From CAVSWT01 sp963746735 (GTDB lineage: Bacteria > Bacteroidota > Ignavibacteria > Ignavibacteriales > Ignavibacteriaceae): a DNA stretch of 64,000 nucleotides. A program made the position numbers and the translations under genes. The notes under the pieces are model-generated. The model saw only the letters and a program-made list of their open reading frames with translations. It made no database searches and was not told the origin of the DNA. This document shows positions 27,901 to 35,970 of the stretch, in pieces. The DNA lies in NCBI GenBank assembly GCA_963746735.1, contig CAVVCO010000037.1:365328-429327 (forward strand), given 5' to 3'. The first letter of the stretch is position 1. The number at the start of each line of letters is the position of its first letter.

Positions 27901-28872
27901 AGGCCTTTGTGGGAAGGAGCTAAGATTGATCTTAATTGGAATGTGGGCTGGTCTATAAATAAAAGTACTCAAATTAATACTGATCCATTAGGGATAGTAT
28001 CAATTGGAAATATTTCTTCTACCGGTTCTATATCAAGATCATTTTTTACTATGCCGCCGGTATTATTTTTAAGTGTATTTAAAAGCGGGATTAAAAAGGT
28101 TAGTGAACTTTATGATCCGAATTCGGCAAATCCTCATCAAAACTTGTCTGATGCGTTCATCAAAGGATTTGAAAGTTTACCTCTGCTTTCGAATTTAAGC
28201 TTTTTATCTCAAGTTGCTAAGTATATCCCTAGGCCGAATTGGAGATTAAGCTGGGATGGATTGGAGAAGTTTCCACTTTTTAAATCATTTGCAAAAAGAG
28301 TTACACTTGATCACGCTTATACATCTACATACACAGAAGGATGGAAAATTAATCCTGATGGCAACAAGGAAGTTCAGACGCAGAGAATTGAATATGGGTT
28401 TGCTCCATTAGTGGGTTTGAATTTTACTTTCGGAGAAGTGTGGGGCGGGAACTTAATCAGCAGTGTTAAATATTCAACCCGTACAGGCTATGACCTTGGT
28501 TTATCAACAACCAGTATAAACGAGACTTTTTCGAGAGACATAGGCATCACTGCCAGTTATTCCAAGTCTGGATTTGAACTTCCAATATTCGGTGTATCAT
28601 TAAAGAATGATATTGAATTCAGTCTTTCATACACTAGTACAAAAAATTCAACTGTAATATATGACTTTACAGATTTTAAAGAAGCAGGAACGCCGCAGGA
28701 TGGAACTACAAGAACCACTTTGGAGCCGCGAATCAAATATACTATCAGTTCGCGTGTTACATTGTCATTATTTTACAGAAGATCTTCAGTAGAGCCGGAA
28801 GGTGCAGCAAGGATTCCTCCCACAACTACAAATGAAGCTGGTCTGGATGTTCATATATCCATTCAGCAGTAA
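21901..28872 (+). CDS. sprA: T9SS outer-membrane translocon protein SprA/Sov
   Basis: The frame is open from 21868 to 28872. The first ATGs are at 22291 and 22297, but the codons from 21901 encode a typical signal peptide (RQKKINFIRESLR, then IAFVYLVVFYAVSGLG), so the mature protein is about 2,300 residues, the usual SprA size. Family features include PSVGVLSIFGEPKISLKIGG (about residue 255 from 21901), IAADWNTERTFEYENQL, the repeat of such segments in the middle, the IAYIDDFEGAK motif and long strand-rich stretches ending at LDVHISIQQ. SprA forms the very large barrel through which T9SS cargo leaves the periplasm. The T9SS regulator gene porX follows 173 nt downstream. The start codon would be ATC or another rare codon, or a mutated ATG. 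Confidence 0.93.
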   Translation: MRQKKINFIRESLRIAFVYLVVFYAVSGLGFSSPYNSQVNKNFWIDAFFNYSRDNFKIKIPTANNNVRSVKDIKPNSTALASLSGIDFSAPAPPDTNGQWRDPNAFVNPNDTASNTGLVGFASRYDSLLHDPMAMDSTARLKFFSHSREDIPYVRLSNPRQSKFFIPLGPLRTKKIEIDSTGKYVLVKEYIAGQESKILLRMPIDEYIKQRIDNEERKLWEDQAYQYELKTGKKDLSKLITDITNFEIPLPSVGVLSIFGEPKISLKIGGAVDIHGAWRSETTQGVTASLLGNTRNEPDFKQQVQINVNGTIGDKLNIAADWNTERTFEYENQLKIKYTGYEDEIVQSVEAGNVSLQTSPLVGGSEALFGIKANFKLGPLSLTTIASQKKSEVKEVAVSGGSTSSDFEIRSYDYSRNHFFVDKVYADTSSNLNIFNKYYGNSPSQIVENHKYNILKIEVWKSTQTYVQDKSKERRANAYLNLDPLPAANSQYSSDLRADSVNPKPGQIETGRFILLSEEDGDYTLNSETGELTFKTSINDEDVIAVAYQTQGSAYYGEFLSTTAQNDTSAKLVLKLVKPSYLQPSYKTAWSLMLKNIYPVGGRNIKAEGFDFKIKYELEGQDPATELPGKNGVVKLLQAFGLDKINTSGSPNPDDIFDFQPGLTVDKETGEIIFPTLQPFGYNLPADLDTAKYKFEDIYDTTRTAASYNKTKDKWVMTGKYSGDVSSTYNLGFNVVENSVKVTLDGRLLTQGVDYVVDYNIGQLTIRNDAALVPGANLKITFEQNDLFQLASKTLLGARGIFDISNKTKLGFSILNLNQQTLSDKVRIGEEPLSNTIYGIDMQTGGDLPFLTKAIDKFTSTREMSSFSLSGEVAYMNPDPNTKKSTITSDQNQSIAYIDDFEGAKRTIPIGLSYTAWKDLSAPDNLPELPGLTPVQKMPFKGKSWWVAINPSGVQVKDLYGVDPKTGQPKKQVATSDQNVTVMDYVFDPTLPGSYNHYPNLTDPKKSWGGMMKLLSSTANNLVDENIEYIEFWMNIAQVPTNADMYIDLGRISEDVIPDGKLNTEDLNQNTAIDEGEDVGLDTLSDARERQLYGSTENDPNHDDFSFNGTSNPDILSYKNINGTEGNATLTDNGRIPDTEDLNRNGNLDRVNSYFRYKIPLDTNSTTNKFIVSQGGPGWYLYRIPLKDTSGVVGNPSFSNVETIRLFVNGIDPTGLKDNYMRLRFAEFNLVGSEWQKLQKEDTTLSVSVISYEEDQNYTIPPGISRERDNTRPDQTIYKNEQSLNLILNSLPAGQSRQAVRYLSRPLDVFSYKQMKLFIHGDTHTGPTSVSTEPIDPPNAEVFFRFGTDPNNFYEYRQPVRPDWNEISINFSDLTSIKQASPNDTSLFQEPVPGKAGHFYGVKGKPTLTSVKFLSVGIYNIPGTKIKNTTIYKPDISGQVWVNELRVVGADDHPGWAYSVASSLKMADLLTLNFNMSRTDPYFHRLADRFGSRVESRNWSVSSDLNVLKLLPINLPGSNLKLNYSHTESIGKPQYLPGTDIKVSQAMEAEQQLPDSLKRNLELESQSVNVSDSWSASNIKLRIPSSYWLIRDTWNAISLGFNYNKTFSRSPTVLSNKSWVWNANFGYGLNLSQDYFFYPADIPILGSVISLFSDYRNAKVYFTPQSFSLNMTARRNRNINITRDRDNTPSQTSFARDFTVSRGFNYSWKLTEGGLINISNAYNVNISSSLAYLETDQFNNQRPENQIWHDIFAGNFFGKNYQYQQTFDIRTAPKLPTLWDIDKYFTITGGYSASYQWNNDFRNEVSGRSAGYASKATAGLTLKLKSLTAPLFESSKEEEQQNNQGQAQATRGRAANRSFNPSEAKRPDVNEVPQNRLLENDSTSIAADSLHQTDSLQTQIVIKKNPLKNAFLFLRSIAKSLLFDYESISFNFSSSNNLSKSGIKGKGTGFNNFWGLSFDENNGPSRGFMFGLSQDVGSRAPNSSLSDNYSQKNNFDFKTSRPLWEGAKIDLNWNVGWSINKSTQINTDPLGIVSIGNISSTGSISRSFFTMPPVLFLSVFKSGIKKVSELYDPNSANPHQNLSDAFIKGFESLPLLSNLSFLSQVAKYIPRPNWRLSWDGLEKFPLFKSFAKRVTLDHAYTSTYTEGWKINPDGNKEVQTQRIEYGFAPLVGLNFTFGEVWGGNLISSVKYSTRTGYDLGLSTTSINETFSRDIGITASYSKSGFELPIFGVSLKNDIEFSLSYTSTKNSTVIYDFTDFKEAGTPQDGTTRTTLEPRIKYTISSRVTLSLFYRRSSVEPEGAARIPPTTTNEAGLDVHISIQQ

Positions 28873-29045
28873 TTTTACGATTTAAAATTGATATTGTTAA
28901 TTCTAATTGTAAACAATTTATTGGTGATGATTAATACTGAATGATAATTATTATTATAATATTTTTATAATTTAATAATGCAAATAAAATTGTTAATCTC
29001 AAATTTATAAGAAGAATGTTGATTCTTTAATAAAAGGAAACTTGA

Positions 29046-30614
29046 ATGAAATCAAAAAAAATATTATGGGTAGATGACGAAATTGAATTATTAAGGTCGC
29101 ATATAATTTTTCTAAGCGAGAAAGGTTATGAAGTTGATACTTCAACAAATGGGGAGGATGCCATATCAAATGTAAAGCAAAACACGTACGATTTAATTTT
29201 TTTAGATGAAAATATGGCAGGAATGGGAGGGCTTGAAACACTTGCTCAAATTAAAGAATATGATTCAAATATACCGGTGGTAATGATTACTAAAAGCGAA
29301 GAAGAAGCTTTAATGAATGAAGCCATTGGCAGCAAAATAAATGATTATTTAACAAAGCCGGTGAATCCCAGCCAGGTTTTATTGGTTTGCAAAAAATTTC
29401 TTGAAAGTAAAAAAATTACCGGCGAGCATGCTGCAAAAGATTATTTACAAGACTTCAATCAAATTTCACAATCATTATTAAATAATCTCGATTTTGAAGA
29501 GTGGATAGATATTTATCTTAAGATGGTAAATTGGGATATGGAACTGGATCTTCATTCCGAAATCGGATTGCGCCAAACACTTAATGATCAAAAAAGAGAA
29601 GCAAATAAAGAGTTTTCAAAATTTGTAGAAAAAAAATATAAAAATTGGATCAACGAGCAGGACGATCCTTATACACCAATGCTAACCACTGAGATAGTAA
29701 ACAAATTTGTTTTGCCTCATGTTGAAGATGGAAAATCCTCTGTATTCTTTTTTGTACTTGATTGTATGCGAATTGATCAATGGTTAATAATGGAAAAGTT
29801 GTTAAATGAATATTTTAAAATCAGTAAAAGCTATTACTATTCCATATTACCAACTGCAACTCCATATGCACGTAATGCGTTATTTGCAGGATTATTTCCT
29901 TCAGAAATTGAAAAACATTATCCCACACTTTGGTCATCAGGCAATGATGACGAACGAAGCATGAACAAATATGAAAAAGAATTGCTTCAGCTTTTAATTG
30001 ATAGGAAGAGAATTAAACTTCATAATGAATTAAAATATATTAAGATAATTGATCCTGAAGTCGGAAGAAATTTTGAACAGAATATTTTATCATACCAAAA
30101 CACACATTTGACAGCAGTGGTAGTAAACTTCTTAGATATGATTGCACATGGTCGATCAGATTCAGATTTATTGAAGGAAATAGCTCCTGATGAACCTGCT
30201 TATAGATCGCTTACAAATAGCTGGTTCAAACATTCATCTTTGTTCTCTACGCTAATTACTTTATCAAAAATTAATAATGTTAAAATTGTCATTACCACAG
30301 ATCACGGCAGCATCCGCTCATTACGGGGTGCCAAAGTATTGGGAGACAAAGAAGCATCAACTAATTTAAGATTTAAGTATGGAAGAAATTTAAAAGTTGA
30401 CGATAAGCATGCTATTTTTGTAAAAAACCCTGCTGACTATAAGCTGCCTAAACGCGGCGTAACAATAAATTACATAATTGCAAAAGAAGACTATTATTTT
30501 GTTTATCCAACTGATTATCATAAATTTTTAACCTATTATAAAGATACATTTCAGCATGGCGGAATAAGTATGGAAGAAATGATTTTACCGGTGATAACAA
30601 TGGAGCCAAGATAA
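29046..30614 (+). CDS. porX: T9SS response regulator PorX (receiver plus PglZ phosphatase-like domain)
   Basis: Residues 1-120 are a complete receiver: DDE at 10-12, phospho-acceptor Asp54 (LIFLDENM), Thr82 and Lys104. The rest is a PglZ/alkaline-phosphatase-superfamily domain with the metal Asp in FVLDCMRIDQW, the nucleophile Thr in LPTATPYARN, and later metal ligands in LDMIAHGRSDSD and TTDHGS. This fusion is the signature of PorX, which with the kinase PorY controls type IX secretion and has zinc-dependent phosphodiesterase activity on oligonucleotides. An AAAGGAAACTTGA ribosome binding region precedes the ATG. It sits between sprA and tsaE; no porY is visible. Confidence 0.93.
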   Translation: MKSKKILWVDDEIELLRSHIIFLSEKGYEVDTSTNGEDAISNVKQNTYDLIFLDENMAGMGGLETLAQIKEYDSNIPVVMITKSEEEALMNEAIGSKINDYLTKPVNPSQVLLVCKKFLESKKITGEHAAKDYLQDFNQISQSLLNNLDFEEWIDIYLKMVNWDMELDLHSEIGLRQTLNDQKREANKEFSKFVEKKYKNWINEQDDPYTPMLTTEIVNKFVLPHVEDGKSSVFFFVLDCMRIDQWLIMEKLLNEYFKISKSYYYSILPTATPYARNALFAGLFPSEIEKHYPTLWSSGNDDERSMNKYEKELLQLLIDRKRIKLHNELKYIKIIDPEVGRNFEQNILSYQNTHLTAVVVNFLDMIAHGRSDSDLLKEIAPDEPAYRSLTNSWFKHSSLFSTLITLSKINNVKIVITTDHGSIRSLRGAKVLGDKEASTNLRFKYGRNLKVDDKHAIFVKNPADYKLPKRGVTINYIIAKEDYYFVYPTDYHKFLTYYKDTFQHGGISMEEMILPVITMEPR

Positions 30615-30616
30615 TT

Positions 30617-31045
30617 TTGGAATTTCAAAATCCAATTTTAGTTAACTCAGAAGGTGAAACAACAAGTTTAGCTGAAAGATTTTCTGCTGCATTAGAAGGC
30701 AGTGAAGTTATAGTTTTAAATGGCAATCTTGGGGCGGGCAAAACTTTTTTCATAAAAAAAATATTAAACAATTTTGAAATTGAAAATACAACCAGTCCGT
30801 CATTCGCTATTGTTAATGAATATCTTGGAAAATTTAAAATTTATCATTTCGATTTTTATAGAATTGAAAAAATTAATGAATTATATGACATAGGATTTAA
30901 TGATTATTTAAATGATTCAGAAGCAATAACTTTCATAGAGTGGGGAAATTTATTCCCTCAAATTCTTCCCACTAAAAGAATAGAAATTGAAATTGAAATT
31001 ATAGATGATACAAAAAGAGAATTTAAAATAAATTATCATGAGTGA
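30617..31045 (+). CDS. tsaE: tRNA threonylcarbamoyladenosine biosynthesis ATPase TsaE
   Basis: 142 residues with Walker A GNLGAGKT (36-43), the family's SPSFAIVNEY switch stretch, HFDFYRI and the FIEWGN motif near the end. TsaE works with TsaB and TsaD to place the threonylcarbamoyl group on A37 of ANN-decoding tRNAs. The start is TTG two bases after the porX stop, and the end overlaps tsaB by 8 nt, so porX, tsaE and tsaB form one unit. TsaD is not in the window. Confidence 0.93.
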   Translation: MEFQNPILVNSEGETTSLAERFSAALEGSEVIVLNGNLGAGKTFFIKKILNNFEIENTTSPSFAIVNEYLGKFKIYHFDFYRIEKINELYDIGFNDYLNDSEAITFIEWGNLFPQILPTKRIEIEIEIIDDTKREFKINYHE

Positions 31046-31706
31046 AGACAAGCCAATTCTTTCTATTGAAACTTCAGGAAATTTATGCGGTGCCTGCGTC
31101 TATTTTTCTGATGAAAAATATTTTGAAGCAAGTCTTAACTTGAAAAATTCTCACTCAGAAAAGCTTTTTGAGCAGATTGATTTTGTTATTAAATCTTCCG
31201 GTGTAAAAATATCAGAATTAAAATGTATAGCAGTTTCATCCGGCCCTGGTTCATTTACAGGTTTGAGAATTGGAATGTCTGCTGCAAAAGGGTTCGCATT
31301 TGGCGCGGGCTTACCAATAGTTCCTGTTCCGACTTTTGAAGCACTTGCACTTCAAATATCAAAATATCTTAATGACGAAGAAGTATTTTCTGTTGCAAAT
31401 AATGTTAATGTGGAAGAACTATATTTTGCAAAGTTTAAAATTAAAGGCAATAGTTATATATTTGTAGAAAATTTACAGATATTAAATAAGAAGGATTTTG
31501 TAACCCATAATCTAGGTACTATTACTTTCGGAAATTCTTTAGTAAATTCTCAAAGTAATTATCATAATGTTTTAAGTTCTCCTAATCCATTTTATGTAGC
31601 TAAATGGTGCAAACTGTTAGGAGAAAAATTACTTACATATGATTACGATTATTTAGAACCAAATTATTTTAAAAATTTTATTGTTAAAGGACAGAAAAAT
31701 GTTTAA
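31038..31706 (+). CDS. tsaB: tRNA threonylcarbamoyladenosine biosynthesis protein TsaB
   Basis: ASKHA-fold protein of 222 residues with the family start ILSIETSGNLCGACVYF and the core motif SSGPGSFTGLRIGMSAAKG. TsaB is the non-catalytic partner that dimerises with TsaD in the t6A complex. The ATG overlaps the end of tsaE. The second half is weakly conserved, as usual for TsaB. Its stop overlaps the start of the next gene. Confidence 0.93.
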   Translation: MSEDKPILSIETSGNLCGACVYFSDEKYFEASLNLKNSHSEKLFEQIDFVIKSSGVKISELKCIAVSSGPGSFTGLRIGMSAAKGFAFGAGLPIVPVPTFEALALQISKYLNDEEVFSVANNVNVEELYFAKFKIKGNSYIFVENLQILNKKDFVTHNLGTITFGNSLVNSQSNYHNVLSSPNPFYVAKWCKLLGEKLLTYDYDYLEPNYFKNFIVKGQKNV

Positions 31707-32418
31707 GAAAATATTCTATTTAATCATTGCTGCTTCGTCAATAACTTTTGCACAGATGATTTCCCCCAAAATGGTAGTTCAGCCCATGAAATATGATTTT
31801 GGAAATATAGTTCAAGGTGAGAAAGTAAGCCATATTTTTACTATTACAAATACCGGTGGTGCAGAGTTAGATATACTTAATGTTCACGCATCATGCGGAT
31901 GCACTGCTGTAAAGCCGGAAAAAAATAAATTAGCCCCAAATGAATCAACTCAATTAAATGTGGAATTTAATTCGGCTTATAAATCGGGTAAGCAGATAAA
32001 ATACGTTTATATAGAATCAAATGATCCTGAAAACAGGCAATTAAAGATTCAGTTTGATGGTAATGTAGTAGATAAAAAAGATTCTGAAGTGGTTAGTACC
32101 GTTCCTAAGATATTTTTTCCTATAAGCGAACATGACTTTGGTAAAGTTAAAGAAGGAAAAGCTGTTGATTATACATTTAAATTAATTAATCGCGGGAAAG
32201 GTCTTCTGGAAATAAAGAGTGTAAATACTTCTTGCGGTTGTACTGCAGCAATTTTAAGTGATAAGAATATTGAGCCCGGTAAAGAAGGAACAATTAAGGT
32301 AGAATTTGATACTAAAAATAGATCCGGCGAAGTAACTAGAACGATTGCTGTTACTTCAAACGATCCCGAAGAGCCGAATAAAATCCTCATAATTAAAGCT
32401 GATGTAGAAAAAGATTAA
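31699..32418 (+). CDS. Secreted protein with two DUF1573 domains
   Basis: Signal peptide about 1-19 (FKKIFYLIIAASSITFAQ), then two similar Ig-like domains of about 100 residues: each has YDFGNIVQGEKVSHIF / HDFGKVKEGKAVDYTF, then SCGCTA and a closing ESNDPE / TSNDPE strand. DUF1573 (ASH/SPD2/Hydin-like) is abundant in Bacteroidota and related phyla as periplasmic or surface protein; no reaction is known. The ATG at 31699 is chosen over an in-frame TTG at 31681 because the signal peptide begins there and AAAGGA lies 8 nt upstream. It overlaps the tsaB stop, so it may be co-expressed with tsaB. Confidence 0.85.
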   Translation: MFKKIFYLIIAASSITFAQMISPKMVVQPMKYDFGNIVQGEKVSHIFTITNTGGAELDILNVHASCGCTAVKPEKNKLAPNESTQLNVEFNSAYKSGKQIKYVYIESNDPENRQLKIQFDGNVVDKKDSEVVSTVPKIFFPISEHDFGKVKEGKAVDYTFKLINRGKGLLEIKSVNTSCGCTAAILSDKNIEPGKEGTIKVEFDTKNRSGEVTRTIAVTSNDPEEPNKILIIKADVEKD

Positions 32419-32437
32419 TTAAAATTGAGTTAACTCT

Positions 32438-33277
32438 ATGCCTTGGTTTAAAAGAACAAAAGAAAACATTTCACCTGACACACAGAAAAAAGATTTGCCG
32501 GACGGGCTTTGGGAAAAATGCCCGAGCTGTAATGAAATAATTCATAAGAAACAGTTAGAAGCAAATCTTTGGACTTGTTTAAAATGCGGTTATCATTTTA
32601 GGATTGGCAGTACAGAATACATTTCAATTATTCTTGATGAAGGTAGTTTCAAAGAGATTGAAAAGAAAATGAAATCTGCTGATCCGCTGCAATTTGTTGA
32701 TACAAAAAAATATTCAGCTAGAATTCCGGATACGATTAAAAAGACTGGATTGAATGATGCGGTAAAAACCGGTACAGGAAAGATTAATGGGCTGGATGTT
32801 GCATTTGGCTGCATGGATTTTTCATTTATCGGCGGAAGTATGGGTTCGGTTGTAGGTGAAAAAATTGCGAGACTTACAGACAAGGCTTACAAAAGTAAAA
32901 TACCTTTAATAATAATTTCTGCCAGCGGCGGTGCCAGGATGATGGAAGGCGCTTTTTCATTAATGCAGATGGCTAAAACAAGTGCCAGGCTGGCGCGTTT
33001 AGCAGAAGCAAAAATTCCATATATCTCTGTACTCACCGATCCAACAACGGGCGGTACAACAGCAAGCTACGCAATGCTTGGTGATATTCATATTGCAGAG
33101 CCTCAAGCTCTTATCGGGTTCGCAGGCCCGCGTGTTATTAAGCAGACAATCGGAAAGGATCTTCCTGCCGGTTTTCAGAGATCCGAATTTTTGTTAGAAC
33201 ACGGTTTCATTGATATCATTTCACCAAGAAAAGATTTAAAAGATAATCTATTTAATTTATTGTCTTTGATGAATTGA
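32438..33277 (+). CDS. accD: Acetyl-CoA carboxylase carboxyltransferase subunit beta
   Basis: 279 residues: an N-terminal zinc ribbon with Cys28, Cys31, Cys47 and Cys50 (CPSC...CLKC), then the crotonase-like carboxyltransferase core with FIGGSMGSVVGEKI, SASGGARMMEG, TDPTTGGTTASYAMLGD and FAGPRVIKQT. With AccA it moves the carboxyl group from biotinylated AccB to acetyl-CoA, giving malonyl-CoA for fatty acids. The stop overlaps the TTG start of panC. accA, accB and accC are not in the window; a biotin ligase gene is close by at 34930-35703. Confidence 0.95.
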   Translation: MPWFKRTKENISPDTQKKDLPDGLWEKCPSCNEIIHKKQLEANLWTCLKCGYHFRIGSTEYISIILDEGSFKEIEKKMKSADPLQFVDTKKYSARIPDTIKKTGLNDAVKTGTGKINGLDVAFGCMDFSFIGGSMGSVVGEKIARLTDKAYKSKIPLIIISASGGARMMEGAFSLMQMAKTSARLARLAEAKIPYISVLTDPTTGGTTASYAMLGDIHIAEPQALIGFAGPRVIKQTIGKDLPAGFQRSEFLLEHGFIDIISPRKDLKDNLFNLLSLMN

Positions 33278-34137
33278 GGATTCATATTAAGACTATAGCA
33301 ACTGTTGAGGAGATGCATAAGCTTTCCTCAAGATTTAGAAAAGAAGGGAAGTTAATCGGCTTAGTTCCCACCATGGGCTTTCTGCATGAAGGTCATCTCT
33401 CTTTAGTAGATAAATCCAAATCTATTTGTGATATAACGGTTGTTACAATATTTGTTAATCCCACTCAATTTGCCCCAAATGAAGATTTAAAATCATACCC
33501 GCGCGATTTTGAAAGGGATAAAAAACTACTGTCAGAAAAAGGAGTTGATGTAATTTTTTATCCGGCAGTTGAAGAAATTTATCCTGATAATTTTCAGACT
33601 AATGTGGAAGTGACTAACATTTCCAAATTGCTTGAAGGTGAATCACGTCCTTCTCATTTTAAAGGTGTAACTACAATAGTATCAATATTATTTAATAGTG
33701 TTTCTCCGCATTATGCTTTTTTCGGACAGAAAGATGCCCAGCAGGTCTCTGTTATTCAGCAAATGGTAAATGATTTAAAGTTTGATTTAAAAATTGTTGT
33801 ATGTCCAATTGTACGTGAGAAAGATGGACTGGCAATGAGTTCAAGAAATGTATACCTTTCTAAGCAGGAGAGAGTAGACGCACTTGTACTTTCAAAATCA
33901 TTAAAGATTGCTGAAGATATTATTAAACAAGGAATAAGGGACAAAGAAAGAATCATTTCTAAAATGAAAGATTTAATTCAGCAAGTAAAATCATCAAATT
34001 TAGATTATATACAAATTGTGGATGCAATTACTTTTAATTTAATTGATGAACTGGTTGATGGGAAAGAATACTACATCCTAATAGCATGTAAAATTGGTAG
34101 TACAAGGTTGATTGATAATCTAAAAATAAAGATTTGA
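33274..34137 (+). CDS. panC: Pantothenate synthetase
   Basis: 287 residues with the nucleotide-binding VPTMGFLHEGHLSL, FVNPTQF, the FGQKDAQQ motif and the KMSKS-like MSSRNVYL loop. It joins pantoate and beta-alanine with ATP to give pantothenate (vitamin B5) for CoA. The start is a TTG overlapping the accD stop by 4 nt; no better start exists before the conserved region. It converges on coaX, whose product uses pantothenate, with only 7 nt between the two stops. Confidence 0.95.
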   Translation: MRIHIKTIATVEEMHKLSSRFRKEGKLIGLVPTMGFLHEGHLSLVDKSKSICDITVVTIFVNPTQFAPNEDLKSYPRDFERDKKLLSEKGVDVIFYPAVEEIYPDNFQTNVEVTNISKLLEGESRPSHFKGVTTIVSILFNSVSPHYAFFGQKDAQQVSVIQQMVNDLKFDLKIVVCPIVREKDGLAMSSRNVYLSKQERVDALVLSKSLKIAEDIIKQGIRDKERIISKMKDLIQQVKSSNLDYIQIVDAITFNLIDELVDGKEYYILIACKIGSTRLIDNLKIKI

Positions 34138-34144
34138 AACACTT

Positions 34145-34909
34145 CTAATTCTTATTTAATTCCCAAACAGCTTTTATGCCTAATAATACCAATGATTCTT
34201 TAAATATATAGTCGAATTTAACATACTTTAAAATCTCATCAGCATTCCCGCCGGTGATATAAATAAAAATATTTTTAGCTTGATAGTCTTGTTTAAGATT
34301 AGTAATTGCTTTTTCAATTAATCCTAGAGTAGAATTTAAAACTCCGCTGGCAATTGATTCTTTAGTATCAGAACCGATAAAATTATTGAAATCTTTTAAG
34401 TTAACTTCAGGAAGCTGTGCAGTATTTGTTCTTAAAGAATCAAACATCGTTTTTACACCGGGAGCTATAATTCCGCCTAAAAAGACACCCGGGTATCTTA
34501 CAAAGTTAATTGTTGTTGCAGTCCCAAAATCAATTGTGATAATAAAATCTTTATCAGAATAATTTTTAAACTTTTGTGATTGTTTAAATAAAAAGAAGGC
34601 ACCTTCAGCCGAACACAATCTATCAATTCCAAGTGTGTTGGGTGATTTATATTCATTCTTCAAGCTGAATTTTGAATTCGAATTAATAATGAAAGGTTCA
34701 ACTCTCAAATATTTATTTAAATGCTCGCTTAAAGAATTGGCAGTAGATGGCACGACTGAAGAAATTGCAATGTCTAGAATATTTTTTTTTGTTGAGGAGT
34801 AATTTAGCAATGATCCGACATCTGTAAAAGAATGAATCTCATGAATATCATTATCTTCAAATAAAGCAGATTTAATTCTTGTATTTCCAATGTCGATTGC
34901 TAAAAACAT
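34145..34909 (-). CDS. coaX: Type III pantothenate kinase
   Basis: 254 residues. The phosphate-binding start AIDIGNTRIKSALF, the LGIDRLCSAEG substrate loop, TIDFGTATTINFV and GGIIAPGVKTM are all present, as in CoaX of the ASKHA superfamily. It phosphorylates pantothenate, the first committed step to CoA, in a potassium- or ammonium-dependent reaction that is not inhibited by CoA in this class. It follows birA by 20 nt on the minus strand and is probably co-transcribed with it. Confidence 0.94.
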   Translation of the reverse strand: MFLAIDIGNTRIKSALFEDNDIHEIHSFTDVGSLLNYSSTKKNILDIAISSVVPSTANSLSEHLNKYLRVEPFIINSNSKFSLKNEYKSPNTLGIDRLCSAEGAFFLFKQSQKFKNYSDKDFIITIDFGTATTINFVRYPGVFLGGIIAPGVKTMFDSLRTNTAQLPEVNLKDFNNFIGSDTKESIASGVLNSTLGLIEKAITNLKQDYQAKNIFIYITGGNADEILKYVKFDYIFKESLVLLGIKAVWELNKN

Positions 34910-34929
34910 ATTCTTAAATTTAATTTGTT

Positions 34930-35703
34930 CTAACCTAAACTGACTTCGCCGAAATGGATTTTTTCTATTTTACTTCCAACTCTCAGTAGAAGAAAACCAT
35001 TCTCATCAATGTCATTAAAAATTCCGTACTTAGATTTCTCTCCATCTGTAATTGAAATTTTTTCACCAATCATTCTACAACGGGCTTTCCAATCATTCAT
35101 TATCTCTTCCGGTTTTCTTTCAATATTAAATAAAGTATCTTCAAAAATATTTAATAATTCTGAAAGAAGTTTTTCTCTTTCCACAGTTTCATTTGTTTCT
35201 AGTTTTATGGAAGTTGGGGGATAATTAAAGCTTCCTTGGAATAAAGTTTGATTTACATTCAAGCCAACTCCTATAACAAGTCTTTCAATAGTACTCCCTT
35301 GAGAATAAGATTCCAATAAAATTCCTGCAGTTTTTTTCCCATTGATTAAAATATCATTCGGCCATTTTAATTCGGTTTTAAGCTGAAATAAATTTTCAAT
35401 TGCCATTGCTACTGAAAGTGAAGCTGCAAAGTTAATTAAGTTTACAAGTTTCTTTAAATATTTTTTATCAGTTAATAAAATAGAGAAAGTTAAATTTTGA
35501 TCTTTTGCACTATACCAGATTCTTTGCATTCTCCCTTTTCCTTTAGATTGTTTTTCGGCAAGTGCAACTGTTCCATTAATATTAAATTTATTCTCCTTAT
35601 TCATCAATAATGAATTAGTTGATTCAACTTCATCACAATAAATAAAATTTCTTCCGATATAATCAGTATCAAGCTTTATATCGAAGTCTTCCAAATTAAA
35701 CAA
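34930..35703 (-). CDS. birA: Biotin--[acetyl-CoA-carboxylase] ligase, single-function form
   Basis: 257 residues with the biotin-ligase catalytic domain: VESTNSLLM, the biotinyl-AMP loop KGKGRMQRIW, LKWPNDILINGKKTAGIL, and a small C-terminal SH3-like domain. There is no N-terminal winged helix, so it is the non-regulatory type and not a repressor of biotin genes. It attaches biotin to AccB, the partner of the carboxylase whose beta subunit gene lies nearby. A birA-coaX pair is a common arrangement. Confidence 0.92.
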   Translation of the reverse strand: MFNLEDFDIKLDTDYIGRNFIYCDEVESTNSLLMNKENKFNINGTVALAEKQSKGKGRMQRIWYSAKDQNLTFSILLTDKKYLKKLVNLINFAASLSVAMAIENLFQLKTELKWPNDILINGKKTAGILLESYSQGSTIERLVIGVGLNVNQTLFQGSFNYPPTSIKLETNETVEREKLLSELLNIFEDTLFNIERKPEEIMNDWKARCRMIGEKISITDGEKSKYGIFNDIDENGFLLLRVGSKIEKIHFGEVSLG

Positions 35704-35805
35704 TTTATACCTCAGGAAAATTTTAACTACAAATATAAAATATTTGCAATATTGTCAGCATTAATAGGCAATAAATATTTGGCTGTGACATATAGGCGCA
35801 TTGAC

Positions 35806-35824
35806 TGCCATTTTCTGCCTGGCA
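35806..35824. promoter_or_regulatory. Inverted repeat upstream of the hsp20-dnaK cluster
   Basis: TGCCA-N9-TGGCA in the gap between birA (minus) and hsp20 (plus), 147 nt before the hsp20 ATG. A GTGACA-type word lies just upstream (about 35785-35790). It is not the CIRCE element. A heat-shock operator or promoter part is plausible by position only. Confidence 0.3.
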
Positions 35825-35970
35825 CTAAATATAAATATATATAGATATAACTCCTTAATATAAAAGAGATTAGCTCGTGATTTTATCATTGGTACGACGG
35901 TTGATACTGTAAGAACAAGTTTGAAAATGAAACGCTTAACCAATAAATAATTTTAAAAGGAGATGAGAAA

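Noticed and set aside
35806..35824. CIRCE (HrcA) operator before the chaperone cluster
   Set aside because: The dyad is TGCCA-N9-TGGCA, not TTAGCACTC-N9-GAGTGCTAA; it was kept only as an unassigned inverted repeat.
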